A stretch of DNA of 64,000 nucleotides, taken from assembly GCF_030812415.1 (NCBI RefSeq), contig NZ_JAUSST010000006.1, positions 186,001 to 250,000 of the forward strand, in the 5' to 3' direction. Under the pieces are notes generated by a model that searched no databases, was not told the DNA's origin, and saw only the letters and a list, made by a program, of their open reading frames with translations. This DNA is from Paenibacillus harenae. GTDB lineage: Bacteria > Bacillota > Bacilli > Paenibacillales > Paenibacillaceae. Below, one piece after another: positions 58,826 through 64,000 of the stretch (positions are counted from its first letter, which is position 1; each line of letters begins with the position of its first letter). Made by a program: the position numbers and the translations under genes.

Positions 58826-59805
58826 TCTGGAAGTACAGGCGGACGCTGGCGATTGTCCTGCTGCTGCTGATTGCCGCGGCAAGCGTTGCATATTGGGGGA
58901 ATGGACTAACGCAGCGAGACCCTGTCGATATTACGGTCATTATCAAATCGACGGACGCTTCGGTTGAATTCTGGGAGGTGCTGATGGACGGGGTCCAGGA
59001 GGCTGCGCAGGAATTCGAGGCGAACGTGCGAGTCACCGGGTCCAGGACGGAGACGGACGTGGATGAGCAGATCGCCTTGGTGGAGCAGGCGATTCAAGAG
59101 AAGCCCGACGCCATTGTACTGGCTGCCAATGATTATGACCGGCTTGTCCCCATCGCCGAGAAGGTCAGGAATAGCGGGATCAAGCTCATCATCGTGGACT
59201 CGGGAATCAATTCCGATGCAGCGCATAGCAGCGTGGCCACGGACAACGTCAATGCGGGCATGAAGGCGGGCGAAGTGCTGCAAAGCCACGTCGAAGGTCC
59301 GGCCAAAGTCGCGATTATTAGCTATGTCAAAAATGCCGCTTCGCAAATCGACCGGGAGAAGGGTGCCCGTTCGATTCTGGACGGCATTCCCAATATTGAT
59401 CTTCTCGATACGTATTACGTTGAGGGATCTGAGAGGAATGCATACTTGATGGCGAAGAAAATCTTACGGACGCAGCAGGATGTCGTCGGTATCATCGGAT
59501 TGAACGAGCCGACGACGGTCGGCGCTGGCCGGGCAATCCAGGAGCTCGGCTTGAAGGATAAGGTTACGCTGATCGGCTTTGACAGCTCGGTTAACGAGAT
59601 CATGCTGTTGGATGAGGGAGTCATGAAGGCCACCGTTATTCAACGACCTTTCCAGATGGGGTATTTGAGTATTAAGACGGCCATAGACGCGGTGAAAAGG
59701 AACACGGTTCCAAGGACCATCGACACCGGATCCTTGGTCATTACGAAACAGAATATGTACGAAGAGGAAAACCAGAAGCTATTGTTCCCCTTCGTCACCA
59801 ACTAG
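58822..59805 (+). CDS. membrane-tethered sugar-binding protein, probable co-sensor
   Basis: The 327-residue protein has an uncleaved-looking N-terminal helix (RRTLAIVLLLLIAAASVAYW, no lipobox cysteine) and a ribose/xylose-type periplasmic-binding fold (DAIVLAANDYDRLVPIAEKV, KLIIVDSGINSD, TTVGAGRAIQELGL). It overlaps the kinase by four bases (ATGA) and ends in its own terminator, separate from the transporter operon. This matches XylFII, the binding protein that works with LytS and YesN in clostridia rather than in transport. The ligand is probably a pentose or related sugar. Confidence 0.85.
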   Translation: MIWKYRRTLAIVLLLLIAAASVAYWGNGLTQRDPVDITVIIKSTDASVEFWEVLMDGVQEAAQEFEANVRVTGSRTETDVDEQIALVEQAIQEKPDAIVLAANDYDRLVPIAEKVRNSGIKLIIVDSGINSDAAHSSVATDNVNAGMKAGEVLQSHVEGPAKVAIISYVKNAASQIDREKGARSILDGIPNIDLLDTYYVEGSERNAYLMAKKILRTQQDVVGIIGLNEPTTVGAGRAIQELGLKDKVTLIGFDSSVNEIMLLDEGVMKATVIQRPFQMGYLSIKTAIDAVKRNTVPRTIDTGSLVITKQNMYEEENQKLLFPFVTN

Positions 59806-59832
59806 CAGAGTCGCGGGAACTCTGCTTTTTTT
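59804..59832 (+). terminator. terminator of the sensor cassette
   Basis: GCAGAGT (59805-59811) and ACTCTGC (59819-59825) followed by seven T. Confidence 0.9.
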
Positions 59833-59950
59833 GTTGCCAATACCCAAAAATATTCGACTCTTACAGGAAGAAATCACATGTTAGCAGGCAGTCAGCTTAT
59901 GCAAAAATAGAGGCAACAGCAAGAATCAAGAGGTTGAAGGAGGGGGATGG

Positions 59951-61459
59951 ATGGATCAGACGCTCGTTCGCATGGAAGGCATTGAGAAGCATTTTGCCGG
60001 CGTTCACGCCTTGAAGGGCTGTCGTTTCGATCTGAGGGCCGGCGAAGTGCATGCGCTTGTCGGCGAGAATGGAGCTGGCAAGTCGACGATGATGAAGGTG
60101 TTGACCGGCGTCTATCGCAAGGATGAGGGGAGCATCGTTTATAAGGACCGGGAGGTGCAGATTACCGACACGAGGGCAGCCCAGAAGCTCGGCATCGGGA
60201 TGATTCACCAGGAACTCAATCTGGCACAAGATTTGACGGTAGCCCAAAACATATTTATCGGCAAGGAGCCCCGAAAGAAGCTGCGGTTCTTGCTGGACGA
60301 CAAGGAAATGAACAAGCAAACGGCTATACTGCTCAAGCAGATGAAGCTGGACATCGATCCAACGACACCGGTGTCGGAGCTTACGGTAGCCAAGCAGCAA
60401 TTGGTGGAGATCATTAAAGCGATTTCGTACGATTCGCAAGTATTGATTATGGATGAGCCGACCGCGGCTCTAAGCGATTCCGAAATCGACGAGCTGTTCC
60501 GCATGATCGCGCAGTTGAAGGAGAAAGGCGTCGGCATTGTGTACATCTCTCACCGGATGGCGGAGTTGAAGAGGATTACCGACCGGATTACGGTCATGCG
60601 GGACGGCGCTTACATCGATACGGTTGCAACGAAGGATATCAGCATCGACCGGATCATCGCAATGATGGTGGGACGGGACATCTACCAGCCGACCAGGCCC
60701 GATAGGCAGACATCGGAGCAAATGGAGAAGGTGCTGGAAGTTCGCGGCCTGACGCGGAAGAACGTGCTGCACGATATAAGCTTCTCGTTAGGCAAAGGGG
60801 AAATTCTCGGCGTGGCGGGACTGGTCGGCGCAGGCAGAACGGAGACGGCGCGGGCAATATTCGGTGCCGATCCGATCGACGCCGGCGAGATATACGTCCA
60901 TGGCCGGAAGGTTCGCGTGACGGGTCCCCATCAGGCGGTAAAGAACGGAATAGGCTATTTGTCCGAGGACCGGAAGCATTATGGATGCTTGCTCGATATG
61001 GATGTAAAGACGAACGTCGCGCTTGCGGCGCTTGGACGCTTCAGAAGCTTTCTCGGCTTCATGAACGACAAGCGGTTGGCGCGCGTATCGGATCAAATCG
61101 TCGAAGATCTGCGGGTCAAGACGCCGGGCATAAACCAGAAGCTTAAGTTTCTGTCCGGGGGCAACCAGCAGAAGATCATTATAGGCAAATGGCTGACGAG
61201 AGATTGCGACATCTTGATCTTCGACGAGCCGACGAGGGGCATTGACATTGGGGCCAAAAACGAAATTTATAAGCTGCTCGAGAATCTGGCGGCGGAAGGC
61301 AAATCGATTATTATGATCAGCTCGGAGCTGCCGGAGATTTTGCGGCTTAGCCATCGCATTCTCGTCATGTGCGAAGGACGAATTACGGGAGAGCTTATGA
61401 ACGATCACCATGCCTCGCAAGAAAGGATTATGACATATGCGACAGATCGATTCAGCTAA
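59951..61459 (+). CDS. sugar ABC importer ATPase, tandem-domain (RbsA/MglA/XylG type)
   Basis: The 502-residue protein has two ATPase halves: Walker A GENGAGKSTMMKVL and Walker B VLIMDEPTAALS in the first, and the degenerate GLVGAGRTETARAIFG with LSGGNQQKIIIGKWL and ILIFDEPTRGIDIG in the second, as in all RbsA-like proteins. AAGGAGG lies before the ATG. It forms an operon with the permease and binding lipoprotein. The adjacent sensor cassette points to xylose or a similar sugar; ribose, galactose or other sugars remain possible. Confidence 0.92.
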   Translation: MDQTLVRMEGIEKHFAGVHALKGCRFDLRAGEVHALVGENGAGKSTMMKVLTGVYRKDEGSIVYKDREVQITDTRAAQKLGIGMIHQELNLAQDLTVAQNIFIGKEPRKKLRFLLDDKEMNKQTAILLKQMKLDIDPTTPVSELTVAKQQLVEIIKAISYDSQVLIMDEPTAALSDSEIDELFRMIAQLKEKGVGIVYISHRMAELKRITDRITVMRDGAYIDTVATKDISIDRIIAMMVGRDIYQPTRPDRQTSEQMEKVLEVRGLTRKNVLHDISFSLGKGEILGVAGLVGAGRTETARAIFGADPIDAGEIYVHGRKVRVTGPHQAVKNGIGYLSEDRKHYGCLLDMDVKTNVALAALGRFRSFLGFMNDKRLARVSDQIVEDLRVKTPGINQKLKFLSGGNQQKIIIGKWLTRDCDILIFDEPTRGIDIGAKNEIYKLLENLAAEGKSIIMISSELPEILRLSHRILVMCEGRITGELMNDHHASQERIMTYATDRFS

Positions 61460-61486
61460 GGGCAGGCACAAGGAGGTCATCGGACA

Positions 61487-62482
61487 ATGAGAATTACGGA
61501 AATAGCTGGCGTCAAATCGAAGTTCGCCGTTCAATCGGGGCTGCAGCAGTTGCTCGCCTTCGGCAGCTTAATACTGTTGATTATTTTTTTCTCCATTGCA
61601 TCCAGCAATTTTTTTCAATTCTCCAACCTCGTCGGCATTCTTCTGTCGACCGCGGTCATCGGCGTGCTCGCGCTCGGCTCGACGTTCGTTATCGTCACGG
61701 GGGGCATAGACCTTTCGGTAGGAACGGTGATGACGCTCTGTTCGGTCATGACGGGGGTATTCATTGCGATGTGGGGGCTGCCGGTGTGGGTCGGCATCGT
61801 CGGCGGATTGCTTACCGGCGCGGTATGCGGGTTCATGTCGGGGCTAGCCATCGCGCGGCTCGGGATACCGCCTTTCATTGCGACGTTGGCGATGATGATG
61901 ATTGCCAAGGGACTTGCGCTTGTCATCTCGGGCACGAAGCCGATTTATTTCACGGAAACGCCGGTGTTTATGAAGCTTTCGCAGGGTTCACTGCTGGGAG
62001 ATATTATTCCCGGCTTCGATATTCCGAATGCCGTGCTTGTCTTCTTCCTAGCGGCGATTATCGGAAGCGTCTTGCTCTCCCGAACCATTGTCGGCCGCTA
62101 TAACTTCGCGATCGGCAGCAACGAAGAAGCGACTCGTCTATCCGGGGTCAACGTTCGCAACTGGAAAATCGCCATTTATTCGATTACCGGTCTGTTCACG
62201 GGCGTAGCCGGCATTCTGATGGCTTCGCGCCTCAATTCGGCTCAACCGTCGCTAGGCATGGGCTACGAGCTCGAGGCGATCGCGGCGGTCGTTATCGGCG
62301 GCACTTCGCTTAGCGGGGGCAAGGGTACCATCATCGGCACGGTAATAGGAGCATTAATTATGAGCGTGCTGACCAACGGACTGCGTATTCTGTCCGTACC
62401 GCCAGAGTGGCAGACGGTTGTTGTCGGCTTCGTTATCCTGCTCGCCGTATATGCGGACAATTTGCGCCGACGCAAAGCATAA
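61487..62482 (+). CDS. sugar ABC importer permease (RbsC/XylH type)
   Basis: The 331-residue protein has eight to ten membrane helices with FVIVTGGIDLSVGTVMTLC, GLAIARLGIPPFIATLAMM, AIGSNEEATRLSGVNV and VVIGGTSLSGGKGTIIG, all standard for this permease family. It forms the channel for the ATPase encoded 27 bp upstream. CACAAGGAGG lies before the ATG. Confidence 0.92.
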   Translation: MRITEIAGVKSKFAVQSGLQQLLAFGSLILLIIFFSIASSNFFQFSNLVGILLSTAVIGVLALGSTFVIVTGGIDLSVGTVMTLCSVMTGVFIAMWGLPVWVGIVGGLLTGAVCGFMSGLAIARLGIPPFIATLAMMMIAKGLALVISGTKPIYFTETPVFMKLSQGSLLGDIIPGFDIPNAVLVFFLAAIIGSVLLSRTIVGRYNFAIGSNEEATRLSGVNVRNWKIAIYSITGLFTGVAGILMASRLNSAQPSLGMGYELEAIAAVVIGGTSLSGGKGTIIGTVIGALIMSVLTNGLRILSVPPEWQTVVVGFVILLAVYADNLRRRKA

Positions 62483-62529
62483 CAACAGGCAACAAAAAAT
62501 CAATCATTCTAAAAAAGGGGTAGTGAACG

Positions 62530-63564
62530 ATGAGAAAAGGTTTATCTATATTGTTGCTTGCGGTTGTCATGGTTATTAGCGCGTGCGGTTCTAACGGCAA
62601 CGGGGGCAACAACGTGAATGGCGGCAATGAGCCGGCTGTGACGAATAAGCCAACAGAAGAGACGAGTAACGGCGTTACGGATGCTCCTGCGGAGAAAATG
62701 TATATTCCGCTCGTGTCCAAAGGATTCCAGCATCAATTCTGGCAAGCGGTTAAGAGCGGCGCGGAGAAAGCGGCAGCCGAGCTGAACGTCGACATTACGT
62801 TCGAGGGTCCGGAGACGGAGTCTCAGGTCGACAAGCAGCTGGAAATGCTGCAGGTTGCGCTGGATAAAAAACCGAGCGCCATAGGTTTCGCCGCGCTCGA
62901 CAGCCAGGCATCGATTCCGCTGCTGCAGAAAGCCAAGGATGCCGGTATTCCGGTCATCGCCTTCGACTCCGGCGTGGACAGCGACATTCCTACAAGTCTC
63001 GTTACGACCGACAACTTAGCCGCGGCGGGTATGGCTGCAGACAAGATGTCCGAGTTGATCGGAGGCGAAGGGGAAGTGGCGGTTATCGTTCACGACCAAA
63101 CGAGCCGCACGGGCATCGATCGCCGCGACGGATTCGTGAATCGGATGAAGGAGCAATATCCGAACATCAAGATCGTCGATATCCAGTACGGCGGCGGAGA
63201 CCATCTGAAATCGACGGACCTTGCCAAAGCCATGATGCAAGCGCATCCGAACCTGAAAGGCTTCTTCGGGGCTAACGAAGGTTCGGCGATCGGAATCATC
63301 AATGCCGTAACGGAAATGAAGGCCGAAGGCAAAATCACTGTAATCGGCTATGATTCCGGCAAAGCGCAAATCGATGCGATCAAGAGCGGCCTGATGGCAG
63401 GGGCAATCTCCCAAAATCCGGTCGGCATCGGCTATGAAACGGTCAAAGCGGCCGTAGCGGCTTCCAAGGGCGAGACGGTGGCAGCGAAGATCGACAGCGG
63501 CTTCGTCTGGTTCGATAAAACGAATATCGACAGCGAGGAAGTTAAAGCGGTAATATACGAGTGA
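62530..63564 (+). CDS. sugar-binding lipoprotein of the ABC importer
   Basis: The 344-residue protein has a lipoprotein signal (VVMVISACGSN, Cys19), a Gly/Asn/Thr linker and a ribose-type binding fold (PLVSKGFQHQFWQAVKSGAE, IGFAALDSQASIPLLQKA, VIAFDSGVDSDIPTSLVTTD). It catches the sugar for the importer. AAGGGGT lies 8 nt before the ATG. It is related to the sensor protein at 58822, but has the lipid anchor that the sensor lacks. Confidence 0.92.
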   Translation: MRKGLSILLLAVVMVISACGSNGNGGNNVNGGNEPAVTNKPTEETSNGVTDAPAEKMYIPLVSKGFQHQFWQAVKSGAEKAAAELNVDITFEGPETESQVDKQLEMLQVALDKKPSAIGFAALDSQASIPLLQKAKDAGIPVIAFDSGVDSDIPTSLVTTDNLAAAGMAADKMSELIGGEGEVAVIVHDQTSRTGIDRRDGFVNRMKEQYPNIKIVDIQYGGGDHLKSTDLAKAMMQAHPNLKGFFGANEGSAIGIINAVTEMKAEGKITVIGYDSGKAQIDAIKSGLMAGAISQNPVGIGYETVKAAVAASKGETVAAKIDSGFVWFDKTNIDSEEVKAVIYE

Positions 63565-63582
63565 TCACGATAAAATGAAAAC

Positions 63583-63629
63583 AAAGAAGCTGCAGAACCT
63601 CGCGCCCGGCGCGGTTCTGCAGCTTCTTT
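63583..63629. terminator. two-way terminator between the sugar operon and prsA
   Basis: AAAGAAGCTGCAGAACC (63583-63599) and GGTTCTGCAGCTTCTTT (63613-63629), perfect 17-bp arms. Confidence 0.85.
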
Positions 63630-63642
63630 CATTGCATCGCTA

Positions 63643-64000
63643 TTATTGAACGGCGCCCGTATCTGCCGCCGGAGCAGGCGTCGGCGTCGGCATCGTATTC
63701 GTGATTTTCGCTTTCTCGCGAATTTCAGTCAGCCATGCCTCGGACAGTCCGCCCGCTTCTTGAGCGACAAGCGTCTTGCGAATTTCTTCTTTCTTCTCGT
63801 CGAGCGTAGGGTAAGTGCCCAGCTTCTCGTCGGTTTTCTTAATAATATGGAAGCCGAAGCTCGATTGTACAACGCCGCTCAGCTCGCCGACTTTCAGCGT
63901 GAAGGCTGCTTCGCCGAAAGCAGGGTCCATATCGGCCTTCTTGAAGAAGTCGAGGTCGCCGCCGTTAGCTGCGGAAGCCGTATCGGTCGATTTCTCCTTT
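63643..64000 (-). CDS. prsA: PrsA-type foldase, C-terminal part (5' end outside window)
   Basis: The minus-strand frame is open to the window edge, so the ATG at 63930 is internal. The visible part has the end of a parvulin-type isomerase domain: ANGGDLDFF, MDPAFGEAAFTLKVGELSGV, then SSFGFHIIKK, followed by a helical region and an Ala/Pro/Thr-rich tail. PrsA lipoproteins help exported proteins fold at the membrane face. About 118 residues are visible. Confidence 0.88.
   Translation of the reverse strand, partial: KEKSTDTASAANGGDLDFFKKADMDPAFGEAAFTLKVGELSGVVQSSFGFHIIKKTDEKLGTYPTLDEKKEEIRKTLVAQEAGGLSEAWLTEIREKAKITNTMPTPTPAPAADTGAVQ

Noticed and set aside
59833..59950. Catabolite-repression (cre) site before the sugar importer operon
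   Set aside because: No sequence close to the TGWNANCGNTNWCA consensus was found in this interval.

Overview
The window looks like chromosome of a spore-forming member of the Paenibacillaceae (Paenibacillus or a close relative). The reasons are moderately GC-rich, evenly spread genes with strong GGAGG-type ribosome binding sites; YesM/YesN two-component systems; an S-layer-homology (SLH) surface protein; a YheC/YheD-type ATP-grasp protein; bacillithiol and Kht-type Bacillus proteins; PrsA; and many intrinsic terminators. No rRNA, tRNA, CRISPR array, phage or IS transposase was seen. Genus and species are inference.

Layout. 1-1.2 kb: end of a GH78 rhamnosidase and a remnant of a sensor kinase. 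1.2-4.9 kb: cyclophilin lipoprotein, methyltransferase, an OhrR-like regulator with an aldo-keto reductase, and a DUF6953 protein. 5.3-9.8 kb: an operon for L-2,3-diaminopropionate (sbnA, sbnB) with a PaaK-like adenylating enzyme, divergent from an ATP-grasp protein with a very basic N-terminus. 9.8-18.7 kb: a ureide (allantoin) island with pucR, a nitrate/taurine-type ABC importer, allantoinase, allantoate amidohydrolase and PucG aminotransferase. 19.3-20.0 kb: a Vsr/DUF559-like nuclease with a winged helix, beside two copies of a structured repeat. 20.2-26.6 kb: exported His-rich protein, secreted copper amine oxidase, and an OmpR-type two-component pair. 26.7-31.6 kb: YvbH-like protein, bacilliredoxin BrxC, TetR plus YhgE, a small membrane protein. 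32-36 kb: EamA transporter; glutamate dehydrogenase with meso-diaminopimelate dehydrogenase. 36-44.3 kb: SLH surface protein, lipoprotein, acyltransferase, AraC regulator, MATE exporter, IF-3 paralogue. 44.5-48.9 kb: ABC exporter with a Fur-like box, khtTU K+/H+ antiporter. 49-55.2 kb: cupin protein, LysM 5'-nucleotidase, purine nucleoside phosphorylase, deoC, aldose epimerase, two tiny LSm-like proteins. 55.4-63.6 kb: a YesN-YesM-sugar-binding sensor cassette followed by its probable sugar ABC importer (xylose/ribose class). The right edge cuts prsA.

How genes work together: the ureide island should import ureides and degrade allantoin to ureidoglycine and then oxalurate plus glycine under PucR; the nucleotidase, phosphorylase and deoC form a nucleoside salvage set, though in separate transcription units; the sugar cassette resembles the known XylFII-LytS-YesN arrangement in which a membrane-tethered binding protein helps a sensor kinase switch on a sugar ABC importer.

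The most unusual signal is non-coding. Several families of structured intergenic repeats sit at gene ends. Element A is a ~192-bp nested inverted repeat built from four 26-bp arms with near-constant spacing (51/64/51), present three times. Element B is a 112-bp tandem unit present at two loci in opposite orientation. Element C is a shorter CTCATTATTTAATGAGGC-type motif present at two loci. A weaker pattern D lies at 5.1 kb. I do not recognise any of these as a named family.
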